Source of the DNA: Eriocheir sinensis
Lineage: Eukaryota > Arthropoda > Malacostraca > Decapoda > Varunidae
Direction of reading: 5' to 3'
DNA length: 64,000 nt
Assembly: GCF_024679095.1 (NCBI RefSeq)
Contig: NC_066516.1
Span: forward strand, 5,352,480-5,416,479
Positions within the stretch are counted from its first letter, which is position 1. Each line of letters begins with the position of its first letter. The notes beneath the pieces are model-generated. The model did no database searches and was not told the DNA's origin. It saw only the letters and a list, made by a program, of their open reading frames with translations. Both the position numbers and the translations under genes were made by a program. Of the stretch, positions 35,501-64,000 are shown piece by piece.

Positions 35501-36225
35501 ACAGATTTACCTTATTGTATGTGTATTTTGTATATTTATTTTAATACAAATAAATTTTTTTATGTGTATTTTTGTATATATATTTTATGGGTATTTTGCT
35601 TCTTTATTTTCATACAAATTTACATTATTTTATTAATATTCTGTGTATTTATTTTGATACGATTTTACATTATTCTATTTGTGTTTAATATATATTTTTT
35701 TATACAAATTTACGTTATTTTAAGTGTATGTGTTTATGTATTTTCATTTAAATTTACAGTATTTTATGTGTATTTTGTATATGTATTTCAATACAAATTT
35801 ACCTAATTTTATGTGTATTTTGTATATTTATTTTCATACAAATTTAAATTATTTTTGTGTATTTTTGTATATAGTTTTATACAAATTTATGTTATCTTAT
35901 GTTTATTTTGTATATTTATTTTCATACAAATACACATTCTTTTATTGACATTTTGTTTATTTATTTTGACGCGAGTTTACATTATTTAATGTGTATTTTG
36001 TATATATATTTTTATACGTATTTACATCCTTTCATGTGTATTTTGTATATTTATAAAAAAATGCGTTATTTTATGGGTATTTTGCATCTTTATTTTCATA
36101 CAAATTTACATTATTTTATTTACATTCTGTGTATTTATTTTAATACGATTTTACATTATTCTATTTGTGTTTTGTATATATATTTTTTATTAATATTTAC
36201 ATTATTTAATGAGAATTTTTTATAT
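32536..36225 (+). repeat. Satellite block 28 (plus, 3.7 kb)
   Basis: 34380-36220 parallels 40240-42060, with about three extra subunits near 34610-34765 and no long (TA)n at 35574. Confidence 0.8.
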
Positions 36226-37505
36226 ATATTAAATGAAATATATGTACAAAATACACATAAAATAATGTAAATTTATATGAAAATATATATACAAATACAC
36301 ATAAAATACCATGAATTTGTATAAAATTATATACTCAAAATAAATATTAAATAATGTAAATGCGTATAAAAATATATATACAAAGTACATATAAAATAAT
36401 GTAAATTCGTATCAATATAAATCAACAAAATACCAATAAAATAATATATATTTGAATGAAAATAGATTTACAAAATACACATAACCTAACTAAAATTTGT
36501 ATTGAAATATATTCAAAAATATATAAAAATAATTTGAGTTTGAATGAAAATAGATATTCAAAATACACATAAAACTAGGTAAATTTCTTTGAAAAATATA
36601 TACAAAATACCCATAAAATATTGTAAATTTGTGTCAAAATATATAAACAAATACACATAAAATAACGTAAATTTGTATGAAAAATATATACAAAATACAC
36701 ATAGAATAATGTCAAATCGTATCAAAATGAATGAGCAAAATATCAATAAAATAACGTAAATTTGTATGAAAATAAAGATGCAAAATACCCATAAAATAAA
36801 GCATATTTTTATAAAAATACAAATAGAAAAATACACATAGAATAATTAAATTTGTATTAAAATTAATATACAAACTGCATATACAATAAATTTAAATTTG
36901 ATTATATTAAATGAAATATATATACAAAATAAACATAAAATAAGGTAAATTTGTAATAAAATATATGTATGAATACACATAAAATAATATAAATTTGTAT
37001 GAAAATATATATACAAATACACATAAAATAACATGAATTTGTATAAAATTTGTTTCAAAATATATACGAATACACACAATAAAACAACGTAAATTTTATG
37101 AAATGTATATATAAATACACATTAAATAATTTAAATACGTAGAAAATATATATACAAATACATAAAATAATGTAAATTCGTAAAAAATTAAATACACAAA
37201 ATTCCAATAAAAGAATGTATATTTGTAGGAAAATATATATACAAAACACAAATAAAATAACTAAAATTTGTATAAAAATATATACAAAAATACACAAAAA
37301 TAATTGAAATTTGTTTGAAAATAGATATGCAAAATACACATAAAGTTAGGCATTTTTGTATTGAAATACATATACAAAACTCACATAAAATAATGTAAAT
37401 TTGTATGAAAATATATAAACAAATACATATAAAATAACGTAAATTTGAATAAAATATATATACAAAATATACATTAAATATTTTAAATATGTATAAAAAT
37501 ATATT
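36226..37505 (-). repeat. Satellite block 29 (minus)
   Basis: Closely related to 45200-46430. Single-base losses near 37095-37165 shift the subunit phase. Confidence 0.8.
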
Positions 37506-42722
<5,217 letters not shown>

Positions 42723-42802
42723 AGAGCAAATTTCTATGAAAATATATATTCAAAATACATATAAAATTATGTAAATAAGTATAAAAATATATATATCAAA
42801 TA
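42723..42802 (-). repeat. Satellite block 31 (minus, ~80 bp)
   Basis: Copy of the first ~75 bp of block 7, cut off at TATCAAATACTTC where plus orientation resumes. Confidence 0.8.
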
Positions 42803-44955
42803 CTTCATTTTATGTGTATTTTGTATATATTTTTATATAAATCAACGTTATTTTATGCGTCTTCGTATATATATTTTGAAACAAATTTACATTGTTTTAT
42901 ATGTATTTTGCATATCTATTTCAATACAAATTTACCTTACAGTATGTGCATTTTTTATATTTATTTTAATACAAATTTTAATATTTTATGTGTATTTTTG
43001 TATATATATATTTATAAAAAAATGCGTTATTTTATGGCTATTTTGCATCTTTATTTTCATACAAATTTACATTATTTTATTAATATTCTGTGTATTTATT
43101 TTGATACGATTTTACATTATTCTATTTGTGTTTTGAATATATTTTTTTTATACATATTTACATTATTTAATTAGTATTTTGTATATATATTTGATAAAAA
43201 TTTACTTTAATTTAAGTGTATATGTTTATATATTTTCATTCAAACTTCCATTATTTTATGTGTATTTTGTATATGTATTTCAATACAAATTTACCTAGTT
43301 TTATGTGTATTTTGTATATTTATTTTCATACAAATTTAAATTATTTTTGTGTATTTTTGTATATAGTTTTATAAAAACTTAGGTTATTTTATGAGTATTT
43401 TTTATATCTATTTGCATACAAATGCACATTCTTTTATTGATATTTTGTTTATTTATTTTGACGAGAATTTAAATTATTTAATGTGTATTTTGTATATATA
43501 TTTTTATACGTATTTACATCATTTCATGTGTATTTTATATATATATTTCTATAGAAATCTACGTTATATTATGTGTATTCGTATATAGATTTTTAAACAA
43601 ATTTACACTTTTATGTGTATTTTGCATATTTTTTCAATACAAATTTACCTTATTGTATATGCATTTTGTATATTAATTTTAATACAAATTTAATTATTCT
43701 ATGTGTATTTTTGTATATGTATTTTATAAAAATATGCTTTATTTTAGGGGTATTTTGCATCTTTATTTTCATACAAATTTACGTTATTTTATTGATATTC
43801 TGCTCATTCATTTTGATACGATCTGACATTATTCTATGTGTATTTTATAAATATTTTTCATACAAATTTACGTTATTTTATGTGTAATTGTTTATATATT
43901 TTGACACAAATTTACAATATTTTATGGGTATTTTGTATATATATTTCAAAAGATATTTACCTAGTTTTATGTGTATCTTGAATATCTATTTTCATACAAA
44001 CTCAAATTATTTATATGTATTTTTGTATATATTTCAATACAAATTTTGGTTATGTTATGTGTATTTTGTAAATCTATTTTCATTCAAATATATATTATTT
44101 TATTGGTATTTTGTTGATTTATATTGATACGAATTTACATTATTTTATATGTACTTTTTATATATATTTTTATACGCATTTACATTATTTAATATTTATT
44201 TTGAATATATAATTTTATACAAATTCGTGGTATTTTATGTGTATTTGTATATATTTTCATATAAATTTACATTATTTTATGTGTATTTTGTACATATATT
44301 TCATTACAAATTTACCTTATTTTATGTTTATATTTATGTGTATTTTCTATATTTATATTTATCCAAATACACATTCTTTTATTGGTATTTTGTTTATTTA
44401 TTTTAAATCGAATTACATGATTATATGTGTATTTTGTACACATTTTTTTTATACGTATTTACATTATTTAATGTGTATTTTGTTTATATATTTTCATACA
44501 AATTTACGGTATTATATGTGTATTTGTATAAATATTTTGATACCAATTTATTTTATTTCATGTATTTTATTTATATATTTCAATTCAAATTTAGCTTATT
44601 TTCTGTGTGTTTTGTATATATTTTCATACAAATTTAATTACTTCTGTGTATTTTTGTATATAGTTTTATATAAATTTACGTTATTTTATGTGTATTTTGT
44701 ATATTTATATTTATACAAATACACATTCTTTTATTAGTATTTTGTTTATTTATTTTGATACGAATTTACATTATTTTATGGGTATTTTGTATACATTTTT
44801 TATACGTATTTACTTCATTTTATGTGTATTTTGTATATATATTTTTATAGAAATCTACGTTATTTTAGGTGTATTCGTATACATATTTTGAAACAAATTT
44901 ACATTGCTTTATATGTATTTTGCATATCTATTTCAAAACAAATTTACCTTATTGT
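42803..44955 (+). repeat. Satellite block 32 (plus)
   Basis: Holds the clearest 16-subunit higher-order repeat: ATGC-type subunits at 43022 and 43734, 712 bp apart. Confidence 0.85.
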
Positions 44956-46754
44956 ACATATAAAACAATGTAAATTTGTTTCAAAATATATGTACGAATA
45001 CACATAAAATAACGTAGATTTCTATAAAAAATATATATACAAAATACACATAAAATTAAGTAAATAAGTATAAAAAAAATGTAAACAAAATACACATAAA
45101 ATAATGTAAATTCGAAACAAAATAAATAAACAAAATACCAATAAAAGAATGTGTATTTGTATAAATATAAATGTACAAAATACACATACAAAATAAACAT
45201 AAAATAAGGTAAATTTGTAATGAAATATATGTACAAAATACACATAAAATAATGTAAATTTATATGAAAATATATATACAAATACACATAAAATACCATG
45301 AATTTGTATAAAATTATATTCAAAATAAATATTAAATAATGTAAATGCGTATAAAAATATATATACAAAGTACATATAAAATAATGTAAATTCGTATCAA
45401 TATAAATCAACAAAATACCTATAAAATAATATATATTTGAATGAAAATAGATTTACAAAATACACATAACATAACTAAAATTTGTATTGAAATATATACA
45501 AAAATACATAAAAATAATTTGAGTTTGAATGAAAATAGATATTCAAAATACACATAAAACTAGGTAAATTTCTTTGAAATATATATACAAAATACCCATA
45601 AAATATTGTAAATTTGTGTCAAAATATATAAACAAATACACATAAAATAACGTAAATTTGTTTGAAAAATATATACAAAATACACATAGAATAATGTCAA
45701 ATCGTATCAAAATGAATGAGCAGAATATCAATAAAATAACGTAAATTTGTATGAAAATAAAGATGCAAAATACCCATAAAATAAAGCATATTTTTATAAA
45801 AATACAAATAGAAAAATACACATAGAATAATTAAATTTGTATTAAAATTCATATACAAAATGCATATACAATAAATTTAAATTTGATTATATTAAATGAA
45901 ATAAATATACAAAATAAACATAAAATAAGGTAAATTTGTAATAAAATATATGTATCAATACACATAAAATAATATAAATTGTATGAAAATATATATACAA
46001 ATACACATAAAATAACATGAATTTGTATAAAATTTGTTTCAAAATATATACGAATACACACAATAAAATAACGTAATTTTTTATGAAAATGTATATATAA
46101 AATACACATAAAATAATTTAAATACGTAGAAAAATATATATACAAAATACACATAAAATAATGTAAATTCGTAAAAAATTAAATACACAAAATTCCAATA
46201 AAAGAATGTATATTTGTAGGAAAATATATATACAAAAAACAAATAAAATAACTAAAATTTGTATAAAAATATATACAAAAATACACAAAAATAATTTAAA
46301 TTTGTTTGAAAATAGATATGCAAAATACACGAATACAAATAAAAAAACGTAGATTTCTATAAAAATATATATACAAAATACACATAAAACTATGTAAATA
46401 TGTATAAAAAATATGTATACAAAATACACATAAAATAATGTAAATTCGATTTAAAATAAATAAACAAAATACCAATAAAAGAATGTGTATTTGGATAAAT
46501 ATAAATATTCAAAATACATATACAAAATAAACATAAAATAAGGTAGATTTGTAATAAAATATATGTACAAAATACACATAAAATAATGTAAATTTATATG
46601 AAAATATATATACAAATACACATAAAATACCATGAATTTGTATAAAAATATATATTCAAAATAAATATTAAATAATGTAAAAGCGTATAAAAATATATAT
46701 ACAAAGTACATATAAAATAATGTAAATTCGTATCAATATAAATCAACAAAATTA

Positions 46755-46853
<99 letters not shown>

Positions 46854-47322
46854 TGAAAATAAATTTACAAAAAACACATAACATAACTAAAATATGTATT
46901 AAAATATATACAAAATTACATAGAAATAATTTGAGTTTGTATGAAAATAGATATTCAAAATACACATAAAACTAGGTAAATTTCTTTTGAAATGTATATA
47001 CATAATAGCCATAAAATATTGTAAATTTGTGTCAAAATATATAAACAAATACACATAAAATAACGTAAATTTATATGAAAAATATATACAAAATACACAT
47101 AGAATAATGTCAATTCGTATAAAAATGAATGAGCAGAATATCAATAAAATAATGTATATTTGTATGAAAATAAAGATGCAAAATACCCAAAAAAATAAAG
47201 CATATGTTTATAAAAATACAGATACAAAAATACACATCGAATAATTAAATTTGTATTAAAATTAATATACAAAATGCGTATATAATAAGGTAAATTTGTA
47301 TTGAAAAAATATGCAACATACA
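44956..47322 (-). repeat. Satellite block 33 (minus)
   Basis: Contains two related stretches (about 45200-45850 and 46510-47240), the second carrying the (TA)n at 46759. Confidence 0.8.
46759..46850. repeat. (TA)n tract, ~92 bp
   Basis: Pure TA between AACAAAATTAATAAA and GAATGAAAATAAATTTAC. The copy at about 45410-45440 has only an AATATATATTTG stretch. This slot differs from that of most other tracts. Confidence 0.97.
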
Positions 47323-48405
47323 CGTTTACTCATACAAATTTATATTAATTTATTGGTATTTTGTTTATTTATTTTGATACGAATTACATGATTATATGTG
47401 TATTTTGTACACATTTTTTATACGTATTTACATTATTTAATGTGCATTTTGTTTATATATTTTCATACAAATTTACGTTATTATATGTGTATTTGTATAA
47501 ATATTTTGATACAAATTTACTTTATTTCATGTATTTTGTAAATATATTTCAATTCAAATTTAGCTTATTTTGTGTGTATTTTGTATATATTTTCATACAA
47601 ATTTTATTACTTCTGTGTATTTATGTATATAGTTTCATATAAATTTACGTTATTTAATGTGTATTTTGTATATTTATATTTATACAAATACACATTCTTT
47701 TATTGGTATTTTGTTTATTTATTTTGATACGAATTTACATTATTTTATGTGTATTTTGTATACATTTTTTTATACGTATTTACTTAATTTTATGTGTATT
47801 TTGTATATATATATATATATTTATAGAAATCTACGTTATTTTATCTGTATTCGTATACATATTTTGAAACAAATTTACATTGCTTTATATGTATTTTGCG
47901 TATCTATTTCAATACAAATTTACCTTATTGTAAGTGTTTCTTATATATTTATTTTAATACAAATCTTATTTTTTTATATGTATTTTGGTATATATATTTT
48001 TATAAATAAAAAAAATGCGTTATTATATTTATGTGTATTTTATTATATATATTTTTTTAAGAAATGCGCTATTTTATGGGAATTTTGCATCTTTATTTTC
48101 ATACAAATCTACATTATTCTATTAATATTATGTGTATTTATTTTGATACGATTTTACATTATTCTATTTGTGTTTTGTATATATTTTTTTATCCAAATTT
48201 ACGTTATTTTAAGTGTATTTGTTTATGTATTTTCATTCATATTTACATTATTTTATATGTATTTTGTATATGTATTTCCATACAAATTTACCTAATTTTA
48301 TGTGTATTTTGTATATTTATTTTCATTCAAATTTAAAATATTTTGTGTATTTTTGTATATAGTTTGATACAAATTTAGGTTATTTTACGTGTTTTTTGAA
48401 TATCT
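47323..48405 (+). repeat. Satellite block 34 (plus)
   Basis: Parallels 56440-57278, including the right-hand switch GAATATCTATTAAATATATA. Confidence 0.8.
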
Positions 48406-53215
<4,810 letters not shown>

Positions 53216-55145
53216 CAAAATATATATACGAATACACATAAAATAACGTAGATTTCTATAGAAATATATATACAAAATACACATGAAATGTTGTTAATAC
53301 GTATAAAAATATATATACAAAATACACATTAAATAATGTAAATTCGTGTCAAAATAAATAATTAAAATATCAATAAAAGAATGAGTATTTGTATGAAAAT
53401 ACATATACAAAATACACATAAAATAATGTAAATTTCGATAAAAAATATATACAAAATTAACATTAAATAATGTAAATATATATATAAAAAAATATATACA
53501 AAAAACACATAGAATAATGTTAAATCGTATCAAAAAAAATAAAGAGAATATCAATAAAATAATGTAAATTTGTATGAAAATAAAGATGCAAAATATTCAT
53601 ATAATAACGCATATTTGCATAAAAATATATATACAAAAATACAAATGAAATAATTAAATTTGTATTAAAATAAATATACAAAATGCACGTACATTAAAGT
53701 AAATTTGTATTGAAATAGATATGCAAAATACGCATTAATAATGTAAATTTGTATCAAAATATATATACGAATACTCATAAAATAGAGTAAATTTCTATGA
53801 AAATATACATACAAAATAGATATACAAAAAACACATATATCTAGTTAAATTTGTATTTAAATACATGTACAAGAAACACATAAAATAATGTAGATTTGTA
53901 TGAAATGAAAACAAATACATTTTATATAAAATATATATACAAAATACACATAGAATAATGTAAAATCATATCAAAATAAATACACAGAATATCAATAAAA
54001 TAATGTAAATTTGTATGAAATTAAAGATGCAAAATACCCATAAAATAAAGCATTTTTTTTATAAAAATACATATACAAAAATACACATAGATTAATCAAA
54101 TTTGTATTAAAATTAATATACAAAATGCACATACAATAAGGTAAATTTGTATTAAAAAAATATGCAAAATACACATAAAACAATGTAAATTTGTTTCAAA
54201 ATATATATACGAATACACATAAAATAACGCAGACTTCTATAGAAATATATATACAAAATACACTTGAAATAATGTAAATACGTATAAAAAATATATACAA
54301 AATACACATTAAATAATGTTAATTCATGTCAAAATAAATAAACAAAATATCATGAAAAGAATGTGTATTTGTATGAAAATAGATATACAAAATACACATA
54401 AAATAACCTAAATTTGTATAAGACTATATACAAAAATACACAAAAATAATTTAAACTTGTATGAAAATAAATATACAAAAAACATAAAATTAGGTAAATT
54501 TGTAATGAAATACATATACAAAATACACATAAAATAATGTAAATTTTTATGAAAATATATAAACATATAGACTTAAAATAACGTAAATTTGTATCAAATA
54601 TATATACAAAAAACACATTAAATAATGTAAATATGTATAAAAAAATATATACAAAACACAAATAAAATAATGTAAAATCGTATCAAAATAAATACAGAAA
54701 ATATTAATAAAATAATGTAAATTTGTATGAAAATTAAGATGCAAAATAACCTTAAAATAATGCATTTTTTATAAAAATATATATACGAAAAAACATAAAA
54801 TATTTGATTTTGTATTTAAATAAATAGATATACAAAATGCACATAAAATAAGCTAAATTTGAATTGAAATATATATACAAAATACATAAAATAATGTAAA
54901 TTTGTATCAAAATACTTATACAAATTCACATATAATAACGTAAATTTGTATAAAAATATATAAACAAAATACACATTAAATAATGTAAATGCGTATAAAA
55001 AAATGTACAGAATACACAAATAATCATGTAATTCGTATCAAAATAAATAGACAAAATACCAATAAAATAATGTAAATTTCTATGAGAAAACATATACAAA
55101 ATACACATAAATAACGCAAATATCAATAAAAATATATATAATATA
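53216..55145 (-). repeat. Satellite block 37 (minus)
   Basis: Downstream partner of 50230-52075. Its right part is also the reverse complement of 29099-29960. Confidence 0.8.
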
Positions 55146-57278
<2,133 letters not shown>

Positions 57279-58302
57279 AATATATATACAAAATACATAT
57301 CAAATTATGTAAATACGTATAAAAATATATATACAAAATACATATCAAATAATGTAAATTCGTGTCAAAATAAATAGACAAAATATCATGAAAAGAATGT
57401 GTATTTGTATGAAAATAGATAATAGATAATAAATTTGTATAAAATATATATGCAAGATACACATTAAATAATTTAAATTCTCGTCAAAATAAATAAACAA
57501 AATATCAATAAAAGAATGTGTATTTGTATGAAAATAGATATACAAAATAATCATAAAATAACCTAAGTTTGTATAAAACTATATACAAAAATACACAAAA
57601 ATAATTTAAATTTGTATGAAAATAAATATACAAAATACACATAAAATTAGGTAGATTTGTATTGAAATACATATACAAAATACACATAAAATAATGGAAA
57701 TTTGAATGAAAATATATAAACATATACACTTAAAATAACGTAAATTTGTATCAAATATATATACAAAATACTAATTAAATAATGTAAATATGTATAAAAA
57801 AAATATATACAAAACACAAATAGAATAATGTAAAATCGTGTCAAAATAAATACAAAGAATATTAACTAAATAATGTAAATTTGTATGAAAATAAAGATGC
57901 AAAATAGCCATAAAATAACGCATTTTTTATAAAAATATATATATACCAAAATACACATAAAATATTAAAATTTGTATTAAAATAAATATAAAAAATGCAC
58001 ATACTGTAAGGTAAATTTGTATTGAAATAGATATGCAAAATACATATAAAACAATGTAAATTTGTTTCAAAATATATATACGAATACACATAAAATAACG
58101 TTGATTTCTATAAAAATATATACAAAATACACATAAAATGAAGTAAATACGTATTAAAAAATGAATACAAAATACATATAAAAATCGTATCAAAATAAAT
58201 AAACAAAATACCAGTAAAAGAATGTGTATTTGTATAAATATAAATATACAAAATACACATAAAATATCGTAAATTTGTATAAAACTATATACAAAAATAC
58301 AC
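57279..58302 (-). repeat. Satellite block 39 (minus)
   Basis: From about 57470 rightward it is the mirror of 15758-16610. The mirror ends at the slot where the other copy has its 139-bp (TA)n. Confidence 0.78.
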
Positions 58303-59420
<1,118 letters not shown>

Positions 59421-60342
59421 AAAATAAATTCAGAATACACAAAAATAGATATGCAAAATACATATAAACAATGTAAATTTGTTTCAAAATATATATACGA
59501 ATACACATGAAATAAGGTAGATTTCTATAAAAATATATATACAAAATACACATAAAATTAAGTAAATACGTATAAAAAATGTATACAAAATACACATAAA
59601 ATAATGTAAATTAGTATCAAAATAAATAAACAAAATACCAATAAAAGAATGTGTATTTGTATAAATATATATATATACAAAATACACATTAAATAATATA
59701 AATTTGTTTAAAACTATACAAAATACACATGAAATGATGTAAATTCGTATAAAAATATATATACAAAATACACATTAAATAATGTAAATTCGCGTCAAAA
59801 TAAATAAACAAAATATAAATAAAAGAATGTGTATTTGTATGAAAATAGATATACAAAATACATAAAATAACCTAAATTTGTATCAAACTATATACAAAAT
59901 ACAAAAATATTTTAAATTTGTATGGAAATAAATATACAAAATACACTTAAAATAAGGTAAATCTGTATTGAAATAGATATGCAAAATACATATAAAACAA
60001 TGTAAATTTGTTTCAAAATATATATACGAATACACATAAAATAACGTAGATTTGTATAAAAATATATATACAAAATACACATAAAATGAAGTAAATACGT
60101 ACAAGAAAATGTATACAAAATACACATAAAATAATGTAAATTCGTATCAAAATAAATAAACAAAATACCAATAAAAGAATGTGTATTTGTATAAATATAA
60201 ATATACAAAATACACATAAAATAACGTAAATTTGTATAAAACTATACAAAATACACAGAAGTAATTAAATTCGTATGAAAATAGATATACAAAATACAGA
60301 TAAAATAAGCTAAATTTGAATTGAAATGTATATACAAAATAC
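59421..60342 (-). repeat. Satellite block 41 (minus)
   Basis: Mirror of block 14. The stretch 59640-59730 is the unexpanded partner of the (TA)n at 23572. Confidence 0.78.
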
Positions 60343-60982
60343 AATATTTTATGTGTATATTTGAATTTGTATTTTGGTTATTTTATGTGTATTTTGTATA
60401 TATATTTTCATCCAAAATTTCATTATTTTATTGGTATTTTCTTAATTTAATTCGATACGAATTTAGATTATTTCATAGGTATTTTCTATACATATTTTTA
60501 TACTCATTTACATTATCTAATGTGTGTTTTGTATATATATTTTTATGCAAATTTATTTTATGTTCATTTTTGTACATATATTTTTATAGAAATTTGCGTT
60601 ATTTTATGTATATAGTTTTATATAAATTTACGTTATTTTATGTGCATTTTGTATATTTATATTTATACAAATACACATTCTTTTATTGGTATATTGTTTA
60701 TTTACATTTATACGAGTTTACATTATTTTATGTGTATTTTGTATAAAATTTTTTATACGTATTTACTTTATTTTATATGTATTTTGTATATGTATTTTTA
60801 TAGAAATCTACGTTATTTTATGTGTATTCGTATATATATTTTGAAACAAATTTACATTATTTTATATGTATTTTGCATATCTATTTCAATACAAATTTAC
60901 CTTATTGTATGTGCATTTTGTATATTTATTTTAATACAAATTGAAATATTTTTTGTGTATTTTGGTATCAATAATTTTATAA
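60343..60982 (+). repeat. Satellite block 42 (plus)
   Basis: Mirror of block 13, with three extra subunits. Right switch is GGTATCAATAATTTTATAAA. Confidence 0.78.
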
Positions 60983-61610
60983 AAAAAACGTAAATTTGTA
61001 TAAAAAAAATATGTACAAAACACAAATAGAATAATGTAAAATCGTATCAAAATAAATACACAGAATATTAATAAAATAATGTAAATTTGTATGAAAATAA
61101 AGAAGCAAAATACCCATAAAATAACGTATTTTTTTTATTTATAAAAATATATATACCAAAATACACATCAAAAAATTAAATTTGTATTAAAATAAATATA
61201 CAAAAAACACATACAATAAGGTAAATCTGTATTGAAATAGATATGCAAAATACATATAAAACAATGTAAATTTGTTTCAAAATATATATACGAATATACT
61301 TAAATAACGTAGATTTCTATAAAAATATATATACAAAATACACGTAAAATGAAGTAAATACGTATAAAAAAATGTATACAAAATACACATAAAATAATGT
61401 AAATTCGTATCAAAATAAATAAACAAAATACCAATAAAAGAATGTGTATTTGTATAAATATAAATATACAAAATACACATAAGATAACGTAAATTTAAAT
61501 AAAACTATATACAAAAATACACAGAAGTAATTAAATTTGTATGAAAATATATACAAAATACACACAAAATAAGCTAAATTTGAATTGAAATATATATACA
61601 AAATACTCAT
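60983..61610 (-). repeat. Satellite block 43 (minus)
   Basis: Mirror of block 12. Also contains a second SINE-free match to the SINE locus near 61300-61400. Confidence 0.78.
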
Positions 61611-61675
61611 ATTTTGCATATCTATTTTCAAACAAATTTAAATTATTTTTGTGTATTTTTGTATATATTTATTTT
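61611..61675 (+). repeat. Satellite block 44 (plus, ~65 bp)
   Basis: Mirror of block 11, with about 15 extra bases (TATTTATTTTTGT) before the switch. Confidence 0.76.
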
Positions 61676-61965
61676 TGTTATACATAGAATAATGTAAAAT
61701 CGTATCAAAATAAGTATACAGAATATCAATAAAATAATTTAAATTTGTATGAAAATAAAGATGCAAAATACCCATAAGATAAAGCATTTTTTTTAAATAC
61801 ATATACAAAAATACACATAGAATAATTAAATTTGTATTAAAATTAATATACATAATGCACTCATACAAAAACGTAAATTTGTATTGAAAAAAAAAAAACG
61901 CAAAATACAAATAAAACAGTATAAATTTGTTTCAAAATATATATACGAATAAACATAAAATAACG
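61676..61965 (-). repeat. Satellite block 45 (minus)
   Basis: Mirror of block 10 and relative of 300-585. Confidence 0.78.

Positions 61966-64000
<2,035 letters not shown>

Overview
The window is almost entirely one AT-rich satellite array, and I find no credible protein-coding gene in it. The T-rich strand of the basic subunit is about 45 bp. It typically begins ACAAATTTACATTATTTTAT, has a GTGTATTTTG core and ends in a short TATATATTTT-like tract. Diverged subunits are ordered into a higher-order repeat of 16 subunits (about 712 bp where I measured it), with a 5-subunit variant (about 222-224 bp). The only non-satellite DNA is a GC-rich island at 24522-24890 that reads on the minus strand as a tRNA-derived SINE, with RNA polymerase III box A and box B, a 35-bp internal duplication and an A-rich tail.

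The host is a eukaryote: it has satellite DNA, very long (TA)n tracts and a tRNA-derived SINE. The GC-rich SINE suggests the AT bias belongs to the satellite and not to the whole genome. I cannot name the species. An animal is plausible because of the SINE, but this is not proven.

The array is not head-to-tail. I count about 46 blocks that alternate in orientation, from about 50 bp to about 5 kb long. Many of the switch points recur, which shows that already rearranged multi-kb segments were copied again, both directly and inverted. Clear cases are: a tandem pair with a 3.2-3.3 kb period (about 16.2-19.6 and 19.6-22.8 kb); a second pair with a 3.06-3.16 kb offset (about 50.2-52.1 and 53.4-55.1 kb); and a very large inverted repeat (about 11.1-16.6 kb against 57.5-63.4 kb) in which seven orientation switches occur in mirrored order. 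One switch point, at 4071-4172, is a perfect 49-bp-arm palindrome with a 4-base loop.

Twelve long pure or nearly pure (TA)n tracts (about 84-215 bp) lie in the array. Most occupy a short TATATATA segment already present in the subunit, and for most of them I can point to a copy elsewhere in the window where the same slot is unexpanded. Five of the twelve share one homologous slot of the higher-order repeat. The tracts therefore look like secondary expansions (or contractions) after segment duplication.

Many long open frames exist only because 45 bp equals 15 codons. Their translations are low-complexity Y/I/F/L/C/N peptides with a 15-residue period, occur in both satellite orientations, and are not called as genes. 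Block boundaries below are approximate (about +/-10-20 bp); in strand columns, '+' means the T-rich satellite strand is the given strand.
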